A stretch of 64,000 nt of DNA from Helicobacter pullorum NCTC 12824 (GCF_017979475.1 NZ_JAERIT010000004.1:62001-126000), one strand, 5' to 3'. Counted from the stretch's first letter, positions 36,650-46,697 are shown. Translations and numbers: made by a program. Notes: generated from the sequence alone by a model not told the origin.

Positions 36650-37714
36650 TTAATTTTTCAAGTAGCTACCCAGCCATTTTAATTCATTGGGGTAGCGTTT
36701 GAATAATTCGCTTACATTATTATCATCAATATGCCCATCAATGTCAATAAAAAAACAATATCTAAAATCATCATCGGTGTGAGTTGGACGAGATTGGATT
36801 GAAGTCATATTGATATTTAAATCTCTAATATCATAAAGTAAATTATAAAGCGCTCCGGGTTTGCCTGTGTTGGTAAGATTTGCAAAGATAGAAGTTTTAT
36901 CTTTTCCACAACTTTGGTTTTTAAAATTGCTCACGATGATAAAACGCGTTTTATTTCCAGCACTATCTTCGATATTTTCAAATAAAACAGGGACATTATA
37001 AAGTTTTGCTGCAATATGAGAACAAATTGCCGCACATTGTGGGTTTTGTGATGCAAGTTGTGCTGCTTTTGCAGTAGAATCTACGGGGATTCTTTGGATA
37101 TGATCTAGGCTGTGCTCGTTTAAGAAATTATAACATTGCCCAAAAGCGATATCTTTAGAATAGATAATTTTTATATCTTGAAGTTTTTGGGAAATGCTTG
37201 CAAAGCAGTGATGGATTGGCATATAAATTTCTGCTACTATTTTGAGATTAGTATCTTTCAATAAATCTAGTGTTTCGCCAACGGCTCCATTTTGATTGTT
37301 TTCAATAGGGATAACAGCATAACTTGCTCTAGATTCTTCTACGCTTTTAATAGCAGAAGTGATAGTATTGTGAGAAAAATACTCACACATTGCCCCAAAA
37401 CGGCTTTCTGCTGCTTGGTGTGTGTAGCTTCCAATAGGACCAAGATAGGCTACGCGTTCGGGTAATTCAAGGTTGCGACTAACCGCAAAAATTTCTAAAT
37501 AAATAGATTCAATGGCATTTTTGGTAAGAAGTAGGGGTTTTTTGCTTATTAGTCTATCAATAATTTCTTTTTCTCTTTCTGGGCGGTAAATTGGGGTATT
37601 GCCCTGCATTTTGATTTTGCCTATTTGTTTGACAATTTCCATGCGTTTTTCTAAAAGTTCTAAAATTTTATCATCAATTTTGTTGATTTCTTCGCGAAAT
37701 TGTTGCAGTTTCAT
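36650..37714 (-). CDS. pheA: Chorismate mutase / prephenate dehydratase (P-protein)
   Basis: The protein (354 aa) has an AroQ chorismate mutase helix set (1-85, LQQFREEINKIDDKILELLEKR in two parts), a prephenate dehydratase domain (about 90-270, YLGPIGSYTHQAA and NKTRFIIVS) and a C-terminal ACT domain (GALYNLLYDI and IQSRP, the phenylalanine-sensing sites). It makes phenylpyruvate from chorismate and is probably feedback-inhibited by phenylalanine. The ATG at 37714 overlaps the lysA TGA as TGATG. Confidence 0.96.
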   Translation of the reverse strand: MKLQQFREEINKIDDKILELLEKRMEIVKQIGKIKMQGNTPIYRPEREKEIIDRLISKKPLLLTKNAIESIYLEIFAVSRNLELPERVAYLGPIGSYTHQAAESRFGAMCEYFSHNTITSAIKSVEESRASYAVIPIENNQNGAVGETLDLLKDTNLKIVAEIYMPIHHCFASISQKLQDIKIIYSKDIAFGQCYNFLNEHSLDHIQRIPVDSTAKAAQLASQNPQCAAICSHIAAKLYNVPVLFENIEDSAGNKTRFIIVSNFKNQSCGKDKTSIFANLTNTGKPGALYNLLYDIRDLNINMTSIQSRPTHTDDDFRYCFFIDIDGHIDDNNVSELFKRYPNELKWLGSYLKN

Positions 37715-38979
37715 CAAAAATCTCCCATTAAATCTTTTTCTAATGCAATTAAATCTTCGAAAGTCTCTCTTTTTCTAATGAGTTTTATTTTGCCTTGTGA
37801 GATAGCTACTTCAGCACATCTTGGACGCGTATTATAATTACTTGACATACTAAATCCATAAGCACCGCTGCTTAAGATAGCCAAAATATCACCTTCTTTA
37901 AGTGGAGGAAGCTCTATGTTTTTGCCTAAATAATCTCCACTCTCACAAATTGGACCTACGATATCTGCAGGACTTTTTTCACCTTGTGATTGGATTAGAG
38001 GAATAATTTGGTGGTAGGCATTATAAAGACTAGGGCGTATTAAGTCATTCATGGCACCATCAACGATGACAAAACGCTTATTTTGAGAAATTTTTTCATA
38101 AAGGACTTTGACTAAAAAAACACCGGCATTTCCGATAATAAATCTACCGGGCTCACAGATAATAGTCAAATCTAAGCCTCTAAGACATTCTAAGATACTT
38201 TGTGCATAATCATAGGGATTAATAGTAGTTTCATCACTATAAGTAATGCCTAATCCTCCCCCAATATCAAAAAATTTAATATCAATTTTTAAAGCCAAAA
38301 GGCTATGCACAAGTTTGGCAATTTTTTGTGCTGATTCATAAATGGGTTGGAGTTTGGTAAGCTGACTTCCAATGTGAAAATGGATTCCTATTGGCTCTAA
38401 AAATTCAGATTTATGAGCGTGTAAATACAGGCTTTTTGCTTCTTGGATTTCAATACCAAACTTATTTTCTTTTAAGCCAGTAGAAATGTAAGGGTGTGTT
38501 TGTGGGTCAATATCTGGATTGACGCGTATAGAGATTCTTGCCTTTGTATTTAAGCTTTTTGCGATAGATTCGACTTTAAAAAGCTCTGCTTTGCTTTCGA
38601 TATTGATAAAGAGAATCCCAAGTTTGATAGCTTCTTTGATTTCTTCTTCTTGTTTGCCTACGCCACTATAAATGATTTTATAAGGTGGGATTCCTGCTAA
38701 AATTGCACGCTTAATTTCTCCCAAAGAGACACAATCTGCACCGCTTTCTAAAGAAGCAAGTTTTTTGACAACGCTTAAGTTGGAATTAGCCTTTAGCGCG
38801 TAACAAATGAGTGTTTTTCTGCCACTAAATGCACTTTTGAATTGATGATAATATTCTTCAATTTTGTCAAAATCGTAAGCAAAAATAGGGGTTTGGTATT
38901 CTTTGGTTATCTGCAATAGGATATTTTTATCAAAGTTTCCTTGAAGGGCTGGAATATTGGGTGTTAAGATATTTTTCAT
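37714..38979 (-). CDS. lysA: Diaminopimelate decarboxylase
   Basis: The protein (421 aa from ATG 38979) has the PLP lysine in CYALKANSN, the glycine loop GGGLGITY, EPGRFIIGNAG and the CESGDYLG substrate-binding cysteine region. It makes lysine from meso-diaminopimelate. The upstream in-frame GTG at 38988 is less likely. It is translationally coupled to pheA. In H. pylori lysA is next to a chorismate-mutase-like gene (HP0290-HP0291), so the full-length pheA here looks like the ancestral arrangement. Confidence 0.97.
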   Translation of the reverse strand: MKNILTPNIPALQGNFDKNILLQITKEYQTPIFAYDFDKIEEYYHQFKSAFSGRKTLICYALKANSNLSVVKKLASLESGADCVSLGEIKRAILAGIPPYKIIYSGVGKQEEEIKEAIKLGILFINIESKAELFKVESIAKSLNTKARISIRVNPDIDPQTHPYISTGLKENKFGIEIQEAKSLYLHAHKSEFLEPIGIHFHIGSQLTKLQPIYESAQKIAKLVHSLLALKIDIKFFDIGGGLGITYSDETTINPYDYAQSILECLRGLDLTIICEPGRFIIGNAGVFLVKVLYEKISQNKRFVIVDGAMNDLIRPSLYNAYHQIIPLIQSQGEKSPADIVGPICESGDYLGKNIELPPLKEGDILAILSSGAYGFSMSSNYNTRPRCAEVAISQGKIKLIRKRETFEDLIALEKDLMGDF

Positions 38980-39032
38980 AATACTCACTTTTGGTAAAAA
39001 TTTTTAGGAATTGTAATAAAAAAAATCTTAAA

Positions 39033-40196
39033 TTAGGACATTTTTGCTCTTTTGCTAATGGATAATACCATACCTACTAAAATGCTTGAGGCAAGTATAG
39101 AGCTTCCTCCATAGCTTAGAAATGGGACGGCAATTCCTTTAATGGGAATTAAGCCAGAAATCCCAAAGGCATTGATTAAAAATGAAAAGCCCAAAATAAT
39201 TCCCGCTCCAGAACAAAAAAGATAATACATTGTATTTTGGCAGCGGTTGGCAATTTTTAGGATTCTAAAAATCATTGCCATAAACAAAAGGCTTATGCAA
39301 AATAAACCAATAAATCCTATTTCTTCGGTAATTCCCGCTAGAATCACATCTGTATGCACTTCACTTAAAAATCCGAGTTTGATTAAACCATTCCCTAAAC
39401 CTTCCCCAAAGATTCCACCATTTGAAATAGCATTAAGGGAATGTTGGATTTGATAAGGTTCAGGGAGATTTTCGATGCGTAAAGAATTGGCAATAGATTG
39501 TGGAAAAAAGGAAAGTATCATATCTTGTGTTCCAGCCCACCACGCTTTAATGCGTGTTATTCGGTGCGCACTTGTGATAATAACAGAAATAAACAAAACA
39601 AAAGCAATAGCTAAAAGATTTACAAAGAGCTTAAAAGAAGAGCCAGCAAAAATCATCATTAATGCCAAAGTGGCTCCAAGTAAGACAATTTGTCCCAAAT
39701 CGTTTTGTAAAATGGCAATTAAATAAACTGCAATTAAAAATACAAAAGCATAGGGCAAAAAGGTAATGAATTCTTCTTTTAGGGATTTAGTTTCAATGAG
39801 AGAGAATTTGCGAGAGAAACTCCAAGCCAAAAATACAATAAAACCTATTTTGAAAAATTCCACAGGTGCTAATGAGAAAAAAGGCAATCGAATCCAGCGT
39901 TTCGCACCTCCAGCACTTGTTGCGAGACTTTCTGGCAAGAAATGCATAATAAACATAATAACAATTCCACCAAAAAATAGAAAAAATCCAAGTTTCAAAA
40001 TAAAATCATCGGGGTTGCATCTTGAGATTCCCCACATGAGTAAAATGCCTAATATTCCAGCAATAAGCTGCCTTAACATAAAATGAAATTCATTGTAATC
40101 ATAATAAAGAATAGCAAAAGAAGAAAGAGAATAAGAAAAGATAATGCTAATTGTAATGAGGCTAGCACTTAATAAAAATAAAGGTTTATCGACCAT
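39033..40196 (-). CDS. ftsW: Peptidoglycan glycosyltransferase FtsW/RodA family (FtsW)
   Basis: The 387-residue membrane protein has about ten TM helices and the SEDS motifs: GGAKRWIRL with PVEFFKIGF, QNDLGQIVLLGA and GIAVPFLSYGGSS. SEDS proteins polymerise lipid II; FtsW does so at the septum. The RWIxLp and PFLSYGGSS forms fit FtsW slightly better than RodA. It overlaps metF by 11 bp. Confidence 0.93.
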   Translation of the reverse strand: MVDKPLFLLSASLITISIIFSYSLSSFAILYYDYNEFHFMLRQLIAGILGILLMWGISRCNPDDFILKLGFFLFFGGIVIMFIMHFLPESLATSAGGAKRWIRLPFFSLAPVEFFKIGFIVFLAWSFSRKFSLIETKSLKEEFITFLPYAFVFLIAVYLIAILQNDLGQIVLLGATLALMMIFAGSSFKLFVNLLAIAFVLFISVIITSAHRITRIKAWWAGTQDMILSFFPQSIANSLRIENLPEPYQIQHSLNAISNGGIFGEGLGNGLIKLGFLSEVHTDVILAGITEEIGFIGLFCISLLFMAMIFRILKIANRCQNTMYYLFCSGAGIILGFSFLINAFGISGLIPIKGIAVPFLSYGGSSILASSILVGMVLSISKRAKMS

Positions 40197-41097
40197 TGAG
40201 AATTTTTCCGATAATATCGACTTTATTAGAACTCATTAGGTGAATTTTTGCTTGAATCTTACATAGATTTTCAAAAAGCCTTTGACTCTTTTCTAATCCT
40301 ATTTCTAACTCAGTGTTGTTGTGGGAGGCTTTTTCCATAGTTTCTAGCCAAGATTGCGGGATAAAAACTCCCGGAAGTTTATTGTGTAAAAAAAGAGCGG
40401 TTTTGTAAGAAGTGATAGGAAAAAAGCCAAAAATCAAAGTGCAGTTTGTAGAAGATTCTTGATTGATTTTATCGCACCATTGTAATAATTCTTGTGCAAT
40501 GTCCAAATCATAAATGGGCTGCGTGATAATCGCAGAAGCACCATTTTGAATCTTTTCTTGCATTTTTTTATAAAGATTTTCTTTTTTATTAGAGTAGGAA
40601 TTTAAAACACTAAAAGCATAAAAAGGTTTAAAATCGCCTTGTATGGGGTGATTGTTGATATCTTTTGCTTGATTTAATTGTTGAATAATTTTGAGCAATA
40701 AAAGACTATTTCCTTCAAAAACACCTTTTGCTTGTGGTTGGTTGCCATGCCTTATTGGATCGCCTGTGAGTGCCAAAATAAGTCGCAAATCAAGACTATT
40801 CATGCCAATAAGCTCACTTTGAATGGCAAGAGTGTTTCTATCACGCATAGAGATTGTAGCAATACTTGGGATATTAAAAGCATTTTGTAGTTTAAGGCTT
40901 GCTAAAATTGCATTGTGCTTGAGTTTGGCAAGGGGTGAATCGGTGCAAATAAAAGCGTGAATTTTTGAAACAAGATTTTCTTGCTGTAATGCATCAAAAA
41001 AAGAGTCTAAAGAAAAGCTAGGTGGTGCAGAAAATTCATATGTAAAACATTTTTCATTGCTTTTTAGGATTTGTATAAAATTTTCAATTTTATTCAT
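40186..41097 (-). CDS. metF: Methylenetetrahydrofolate reductase-like protein
   Basis: The 303-residue TIM-barrel protein has YEFSAPPS (family FExPPK-like), ALTGDPIRHGNQP (the folate-binding LRGDPP-like site) and ASAIITQPIYDLD (FxxTQxxFD-like). It should reduce 5,10-methylene-THF to 5-methyl-THF for methionine synthesis, using FAD. The motifs are more divergent than in E. coli MetF, so cofactor and exact role are less certain. It is upstream of ftsW in the same operon and divergent from the permease gene. Confidence 0.82.
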   Translation of the reverse strand: MNKIENFIQILKSNEKCFTYEFSAPPSFSLDSFFDALQQENLVSKIHAFICTDSPLAKLKHNAILASLKLQNAFNIPSIATISMRDRNTLAIQSELIGMNSLDLRLILALTGDPIRHGNQPQAKGVFEGNSLLLLKIIQQLNQAKDINNHPIQGDFKPFYAFSVLNSYSNKKENLYKKMQEKIQNGASAIITQPIYDLDIAQELLQWCDKINQESSTNCTLIFGFFPITSYKTALFLHNKLPGVFIPQSWLETMEKASHNNTELEIGLEKSQRLFENLCKIQAKIHLMSSNKVDIIGKILNGR

Positions 41098-41166
41098 TTT
41101 GTGTGATTTTCGCCCTTATTTTTGCTTAGAATTATAGCATATTCATATTTTTTTGGTATTAAATTT

Positions 41167-41175
41167 TGCTATAAT
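41167..41175 (+). promoter_or_regulatory. Extended -10 promoter of aromatic amino acid permease
   Basis: TGCTATAAT, identical to two other extended -10 boxes in this window, places transcription start near 41182. That is about 30 bases before the permease ATG, which has an AGGTAGG-like ribosome site. Confidence 0.65.
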
Positions 41176-41212
41176 CTTAGGAGTTTTTAGAGATTATTTT
41201 AGGTAGGTAGAT

Positions 41213-42457
41213 ATGTTTGGGATTGGTAACAAGCCTAGTGTTTTAGGTGGGACAATGATTATTGCAGGGACAGCAATTGGAGCTGGTATGCTTGCTTTGC
41301 CGACAATTTCAGCTGGTATGTGGATTTGGTGGTCATTGGCACTTATGGTGCTTACTTGGCTGATGATGTTGTTTTCTTCACAAGCAATTTTGGAAGTAAA
41401 TCTTAATTATAAGCCCGGTGCGAGTTTCCATACCCTTGTGCGTGATAATTTGGGTAAATTTTGGAATCTTGTGAATGGATTGAGTGTAGCTTTTGTGCTG
41501 TATATTTTGCTTTATGCTTATGTTAGTGGTGGTGGTTCTATGGTGGTGCATACCTTTAATGCTGTTTTTGGCTATGAGCCGCCAAAGTTTCTATCAGGAT
41601 TGCTATTTGCTTTGTTTTTGAGTGGTTGTGTTTGGTGGAGCACTTATTTGGTGGATAGATTTTCAGTGATTATGATTGGAGGGATGGTCATAACTTTTGT
41701 TTTTGCTATGAGTGGGATGCTAGGGGAGATAAAGAGTGCTTTTATTCTTGATGTGCAAAATGATGGGAGTAGTTATGGAATCTTTGTGTTTGTGGCACTT
41801 TCGACTTATCTCACTTCCTTTTGTTTTCATGCTTCTGTCCCAAGTTTGGTAAAATATTTTGGTAAAGATCCCTTGTCAATTAATAAATGCCTTGTGTATG
41901 GGACATTGATTGCGCTTTTTGCGTATATTATATGGATTGTTGCTTGTGATGGCAATATTATGCGTAGTGATTTTAAATCAGTTATTGCAGCAGGTGGTAA
42001 TGTGAGCGACTTGATAGAGGCAGCAAGTAGCAATTTAAATGGTTCTTTTTTATTAAGAATGTTGGACGCATTTGCTTTTTTGGCAGTAGCTACTTCGTTT
42101 TTGGGAGCTGGACTTGGATTGTTTGATTATATGGCAGATTTATGCGGTTTTGATGATAGCAGGCTTGGACGCACCAAAACAATGCTTGTAACTTTTGCAC
42201 CACCTATTGTAGCGGGAATGATCTACCCTGATGGATTTTTATTGGCTATTGGGTGGGCTGGACTTGCTGCTACAATATGGTCTGTTATTATTCCTGCATT
42301 GTTGCTTAGGGCTGCTCGTCAAAGAAATGATAAACAAGTGCAAAATTATCGAGTATGGGGAGGTAATTTTACAGTTTATGGGCTTTTAGTCTTTGGTTGT
42401 GTAGTGGGAATATGCCATATTTTATTTGTATTTGAACTTTTGCCGATGTATCAATAA
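41213..42457 (+). CDS. Aromatic amino acid permease (HAAAP family, Mtr/TnaB/TyrP-like)
   Basis: The 414-residue protein has about eleven TM helices. The N-terminal GTMIIAGTAIGAGMLALPT is the hallmark of the hydroxy/aromatic amino acid permease family. STYLTSFCFHASVPSLVKYFG and TSFLGAGLGLFDYMADL are further family segments. It imports tryptophan or tyrosine with protons through the inner membrane; tryptophan seems somewhat more likely by similarity to Mtr. The stop overlaps the ATG of the methylase-like gene by one base (TAATG). Confidence 0.88.
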   Translation: MFGIGNKPSVLGGTMIIAGTAIGAGMLALPTISAGMWIWWSLALMVLTWLMMLFSSQAILEVNLNYKPGASFHTLVRDNLGKFWNLVNGLSVAFVLYILLYAYVSGGGSMVVHTFNAVFGYEPPKFLSGLLFALFLSGCVWWSTYLVDRFSVIMIGGMVITFVFAMSGMLGEIKSAFILDVQNDGSSYGIFVFVALSTYLTSFCFHASVPSLVKYFGKDPLSINKCLVYGTLIALFAYIIWIVACDGNIMRSDFKSVIAAGGNVSDLIEAASSNLNGSFLLRMLDAFAFLAVATSFLGAGLGLFDYMADLCGFDDSRLGRTKTMLVTFAPPIVAGMIYPDGFLLAIGWAGLAATIWSVIIPALLLRAARQRNDKQVQNYRVWGGNFTVYGLLVFGCVVGICHILFVFELLPMYQ

Positions 42458-44085
42458 TGCTAAAAGAAATATTACAGATTTTTCAATATATTCAAAAATT
42501 CCATAAAGATAATTTTGAGGCTTTGAAAATTACATTGGAGTTTTTGCTAATAGGTAGAAACAAAAATCACCTCAAAGAGATTTTGGCTAAAGATAAAGAG
42601 CAAATAGATGAGAGAATACAATCTCATCTTTTGAGCTATGGACTAAAAGCGACTAGAATTGAAGCCAAAATGAATCGCAAAAAGATTTTAAGAGCTTTAT
42701 TGGAAATTGAAGTTTCAATTGAAGAAGTTGAGAGATTTATTCAAGCCATTACACTCCATAAAACGATTTTGAAACTTTATGATTATGCTACGCCTATGGA
42801 GGTTAATAGGCTTGTTGCTTTGCTTTTGGATTTGAAAAATGGGGAGAGTGTGTATAATCCTTGTTGTGGTCTTGGGAGCTGGCTTTTTAGTTTAAAGGGT
42901 AAAAATTTTCAATATTATGGGGAGGATATTCATAGCAAATTAATTGATATTGCTAGGATATTGGCTGTTTTTATGGGGTTTAAAAATGTTCATTTAGAAG
43001 TGGCTGATATTTTTAAAGATTCTGCTTTTGGTAAATTAGAAGCAAATAAAGCTTTTTGTTATTTTCCCATAGAGGCAAATTTGAATCTTTGGGGATTTAG
43101 AGATGAAGCACTAGAGCCTTTTATCAAGAGTTTTTCAGAAGTGCCTTTTTTGGCTTATACCCTAAAGCACTTTCATCAAAAAGCCGTTTTTATTGTTCGT
43201 TCTTTGTTGTTGTATAAGGCTTGTGGAGAGCGTTTGCGGAAGTATCTTATAAAACAAAAATTGCTAGAGGCAATTATAGAATTTCCTAGAAATATTTTTC
43301 CTCATCAGATGGAAGATTTTTCTTTGCTTATTTTGTCCAAACAAGAAAACAAAAAAGTCCTTTTTATCAATGCGCAGAATCTTTTTGTCAAAGAAGGCAA
43401 ATATAATAAATTAATTGATATAGAAATGATTTGTGATTTGTACTTTAGTAAGCAAAATACAGATATTTCTAGGCTTGTGGCATATGAAAATATCCATTTA
43501 GAAAACTTTAAAACCTCTTATTATATCAAAGGGCAAAATGATAAAAAAACATTGAATCTTGCGGAGTTTGTGGAATGTGTTTATAGAGGACAGAGGGTTG
43601 AGGTGAAAAAAGATGAGGTTTTGATTGATTGCTATAATGCGGGAATTAAAGATTTTTTGGAATATGGTTTGAGTGAAGAATTTGATGAATTTTCTCCAAA
43701 ATCCAATCAAAAACGAATTGAACAATTAAAAATCAAGCCCTATGATATTTTGCTCTCCATGCGTGGAATCTCTCCAAAGGTTGCAATTATAGGGGAGGGG
43801 ATAGGGGATAAAAATATTTTGCCTAATGCAGGGATTTTGGTGTTACGCCCCAAAAATAAAGAGATTGCAAAATCTTTGTATGTGTATTTTCTCTCCAAAG
43901 AGGGATTTTTGGCATTGAGTAAGATTTATCAGGACAATCAAGAAAGAATAGGGGAGAGAGAAATTGCTAGTTTTTTGCTTCCTCAAAATTTTTTGGAGTA
44001 TCAAGAAAAATTTAATAAATTATTGTTAGAAGGGGAGCAGATTAGAAAACATAGGCAGATGATTAGAAAAATATTAGGATTTTAG
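42457..44085 (+). CDS. Type I-like N6-adenine DNA methylase homologue with degenerate motifs
   Basis: The 542-residue protein has an N-terminal helical region, an SAM-binding motif I as VYNPCCGLGSWL (near residue 132; HsdM has DPxxGSGG) and GEDIHSKLIDIARILAVFMG like the HsdM GxExxxxtxxlaxMNm segment. The catalytic motif IV NPPF is not present; the matching place reads CYFPIEANL (near 200). The C-terminal third (PYDILLSMRGISPKVAIIG, SFLLPQ) resembles an HsdS target-recognition domain. It may bind DNA or RNA without methylating. No HsdR is nearby. It overlaps the permease by one base. Confidence 0.78.
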   Translation: MLKEILQIFQYIQKFHKDNFEALKITLEFLLIGRNKNHLKEILAKDKEQIDERIQSHLLSYGLKATRIEAKMNRKKILRALLEIEVSIEEVERFIQAITLHKTILKLYDYATPMEVNRLVALLLDLKNGESVYNPCCGLGSWLFSLKGKNFQYYGEDIHSKLIDIARILAVFMGFKNVHLEVADIFKDSAFGKLEANKAFCYFPIEANLNLWGFRDEALEPFIKSFSEVPFLAYTLKHFHQKAVFIVRSLLLYKACGERLRKYLIKQKLLEAIIEFPRNIFPHQMEDFSLLILSKQENKKVLFINAQNLFVKEGKYNKLIDIEMICDLYFSKQNTDISRLVAYENIHLENFKTSYYIKGQNDKKTLNLAEFVECVYRGQRVEVKKDEVLIDCYNAGIKDFLEYGLSEEFDEFSPKSNQKRIEQLKIKPYDILLSMRGISPKVAIIGEGIGDKNILPNAGILVLRPKNKEIAKSLYVYFLSKEGFLALSKIYQDNQERIGEREIASFLLPQNFLEYQEKFNKLLLEGEQIRKHRQMIRKILGF

Positions 44086-44262
44086 GGCAATAAATGTGGT
44101 TAAAGCGAGGATGATTATCGTATTTATTGAATATGTTTATTGTATTTAGTTGCAATAATAAAGCTCAGCTTTTCTTGTAATCTATTAATTTAAGATTTTT
44201 GGCTAAATAAAACAATCCTAAAATAAGAATCTTAAAAAAAGAGTTTATAAAATACAGAAATC

Positions 44263-44291
44263 CCATAAAGAGCCTAAAAGACTCTTTATGG
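44263..44291 (-). terminator. Stem-loop terminator after feoB
   Basis: A perfect 10-bp stem (CCATAAAGAG / CTCTTTATGG) with a 9-base loop starts directly after the feoB stop. On the minus strand it is followed by GGATTTCTGTATTTT, moderately T-rich. The remaining gap up to the methylase-like gene (44086-44262) shows nothing else. Confidence 0.7.
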
Positions 44292-44292
44292 A

Positions 44293-46404
44293 TTAAAGAA
44301 GCATATCAGCAATTAAAGTCCCGATATAAGCGACAATGTAGGCAACAAAAGTTGTCATCAAGAAAAGATATACGATATATTTAAACCCTCCAGCTTCTTT
44401 GCCAAATACGACAGTGGCGGCAAGACAAGGATTATAAATCATAATAAACAAAATATAGCCGATAGCTACTTTTAAAGGAATGGTGTTTTTGATAGTTTCC
44501 ATTAATGCCGAGCTTGTTTCATCGACTTCACCACCAAGTGAATATAAAACTCCCATTGTGGATATGACGACTTCCTTAGCAGCAAGTCCGCTCGCTAATG
44601 CTACACTCATTTTCCAGTCAAAACCAAGTGGAGCGAAAAGCGGCTCTATGAATTGTCCGGTTTTGCCAAGGTAGCTATTTTCTATTAATTGCTCTTGAAG
44701 TTCAAATTCTAAGCTTTCTTTGGCTTCTTGTGTGGTGGCGGATTCTATTTTTTGTGCATAAGATTCTTGTAAATCTTTTTGGAGTGGAAAAGTGCTTGCA
44801 AACCAAATGAGAATCGTGGCAGCCAAGATAAAAGTCCCTGCTTTTTTGAGATACATTTTTGCTTTTGTGTAGATAGAAAACCATACAAGATTCCAATTTG
44901 GAATACGATATTTTGGCATTTCCATTACAAAGGGTTCATCAGCACCTCTAAAAACGCTTATGCGTAATATTTTTGCCATAATAAGTCCCAAAATAGCCCC
45001 CAAAATATAAATACCAAAAAGCCAATTTCCTGCTTGTTCTGCAGGAAAAAACGCACCAACAAAAAGCACATATACAGGCAATCTAGCACCACAGCTCATA
45101 AAATTAATAATAAAAAGTGTTAATAATCTATCTTTGCGACTTCTTAGGGTTCTTGTCGCCATAAATGCAGGCACAGAGCAACCAAATCCTGTAACAAGCG
45201 GAATAAAGCTTTTGCCATGTAAGCCAAATTTGTGAAAAAAGCCATCAAGCAAGAATGCCACGCGAGACATATAGCCGGTAGTTTCTAAAAGCGCAATACC
45301 AAAAAACAAAATAATAATATTAGGCAAAAACAAAATAACTGCACCTACACCACCGATGATTCCATCTGCTAAGAGCGAGGCAATGAGCTCATTAGAGACA
45401 TTGGCTTTGATTCCATCCCCGATAAAAGCAAAAAATTCCTCAATATACCCCATTGGAATATCGCCGAGCGTAAAAGTAAGCTGAAAGAGAAGCCACATAA
45501 GGAATAAAAAGATAGGGATTCCTGCGTATTTGTTGATGAGGATTTTATCTATGGTTTGTGTGTGGTTTCTTTTTTTGTTTTCATAACGCAATGTTTCGGT
45601 GGTTAGACCATTTACAAAGGCATTTAAATCTTCTAAGAAAATATCTTCACTAGATTTTGTATTGTAGATGATATAGAGATTGTTTAGGGATTCTTGCAAA
45701 ATGGGTGAGAGTTCCATCCAAATGGGCTTTTCGTGCAAGAAACTAAATAGCTTTTCATCTTGTTTGAGTAGCAAAATAGCAATATTGCGGTAAGAGAGGT
45801 TGAGGGATTGTAGATTTCTGTCATTTTTGGATTTCAAGAAATCTTCAAGTTTTAGTATTTCTGTTTCGATTTCATTGCTATAAATTCGTTTGTTTGGAAG
45901 TAGATTTTGTTTGTGTGTTTGTATGACTAAATCTAGCAATTCATTGAGATTTTGTTTGGTTTTTGCTGAAATTTGAATACAAGGAATGCCAATGAGATTT
46001 TTGAGTTCTTTTTGGTTGATATGCACCCCTTCATTTTCGGCTTCATCGCTCATATTGAGAGCTAAGATTATTTTTTTGGGTAATTCCAAAAGTTGCGCAC
46101 TAAGAAGTAGATTGCGTTCTAAATTAGTAGAATCCGCTACATTGATAATAATATCATACTCATCGCTTTCAATGAAGTTTTTTGTGATTTTTTCTTCTTC
46201 TGAATATCCATACAAAGAATAAGTCCCCGGAAGATCTATGATTTGAAATTCGTAACCTTTATAAATTGTTTTTGCTTGTGCCTTTTCTATGGTTACTCCT
46301 GTGAAGTTTCCTACTTTCATATTGGAGTGGCAAAGTGCATTGACAAGCAAACTTTTGCCGACATTTGGCTGTCCCACAAGTGCAATTTTGATAATTTTTT
46401 CCAT
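44293..46404 (-). CDS. feoB: Ferrous iron transporter FeoB
   Basis: The 703-residue protein has an N-terminal G domain (G1 GQPNVGKS at 10-17, G3 DLPGTYSL, G4 NMSD), a helical GDI-like spacer, and a membrane domain with gate motifs. FLLDGFFHKFGLHGKSFIP and GFGCSVPAFMATRT form the first gate, and SGLAAKEVVISTMG lies near the C-terminus. It imports Fe2+ through the inner membrane. It is coupled to feoA by a one-base overlap. A Fur-box-like palindrome lies upstream of the pair. Confidence 0.97.
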   Translation of the reverse strand: MEKIIKIALVGQPNVGKSLLVNALCHSNMKVGNFTGVTIEKAQAKTIYKGYEFQIIDLPGTYSLYGYSEEEKITKNFIESDEYDIIINVADSTNLERNLLLSAQLLELPKKIILALNMSDEAENEGVHINQKELKNLIGIPCIQISAKTKQNLNELLDLVIQTHKQNLLPNKRIYSNEIETEILKLEDFLKSKNDRNLQSLNLSYRNIAILLLKQDEKLFSFLHEKPIWMELSPILQESLNNLYIIYNTKSSEDIFLEDLNAFVNGLTTETLRYENKKRNHTQTIDKILINKYAGIPIFLFLMWLLFQLTFTLGDIPMGYIEEFFAFIGDGIKANVSNELIASLLADGIIGGVGAVILFLPNIIILFFGIALLETTGYMSRVAFLLDGFFHKFGLHGKSFIPLVTGFGCSVPAFMATRTLRSRKDRLLTLFIINFMSCGARLPVYVLFVGAFFPAEQAGNWLFGIYILGAILGLIMAKILRISVFRGADEPFVMEMPKYRIPNWNLVWFSIYTKAKMYLKKAGTFILAATILIWFASTFPLQKDLQESYAQKIESATTQEAKESLEFELQEQLIENSYLGKTGQFIEPLFAPLGFDWKMSVALASGLAAKEVVISTMGVLYSLGGEVDETSSALMETIKNTIPLKVAIGYILFIMIYNPCLAATVVFGKEAGGFKYIVYLFLMTTFVAYIVAYIGTLIADMLL

Positions 46405-46628
46405 TATTGTTTCTCCACTTCAATTGCTTTTGCTTCTTCTGTTCTTAAGATTATGCAACTTCTATCTAATTCTACGAGGATTGTAGAGCCTCCCAAAGAA
46501 GTTTCTAGTTTTTTAATCGGCTTGGATTTTGCAATTCCAAAGCTAAAAAATCTATCTTTTAATTGTTTATCCACTTTTAAACTCTTGATGATTGCAGATT
46601 CTCCATCTTTTAAGTCATTAATGGTCAT
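46404..46628 (-). CDS. feoA: Ferrous iron transport accessory protein FeoA
   Basis: The 74-residue protein is an SH3-like FeoA domain: LKVDKQLKDRFFSFGIAKSKPIKKLETSLGGSTILVELDRSCIILRTEEAKAIEV (in successive stretches). It regulates or assembles FeoB in the cytoplasm. It starts at the ATG at 46628, after an AAGGA ribosome site. It is the first gene of the feoAB operon. Confidence 0.92.
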   Translation of the reverse strand: MTINDLKDGESAIIKSLKVDKQLKDRFFSFGIAKSKPIKKLETSLGGSTILVELDRSCIILRTEEAKAIEVEKQ

Positions 46629-46697
46629 AAAAATCCTTTTATGAATTATTTTATCTGGTATTGTAAGATTAGTATGCTTGAAATAATATTAAAATTT

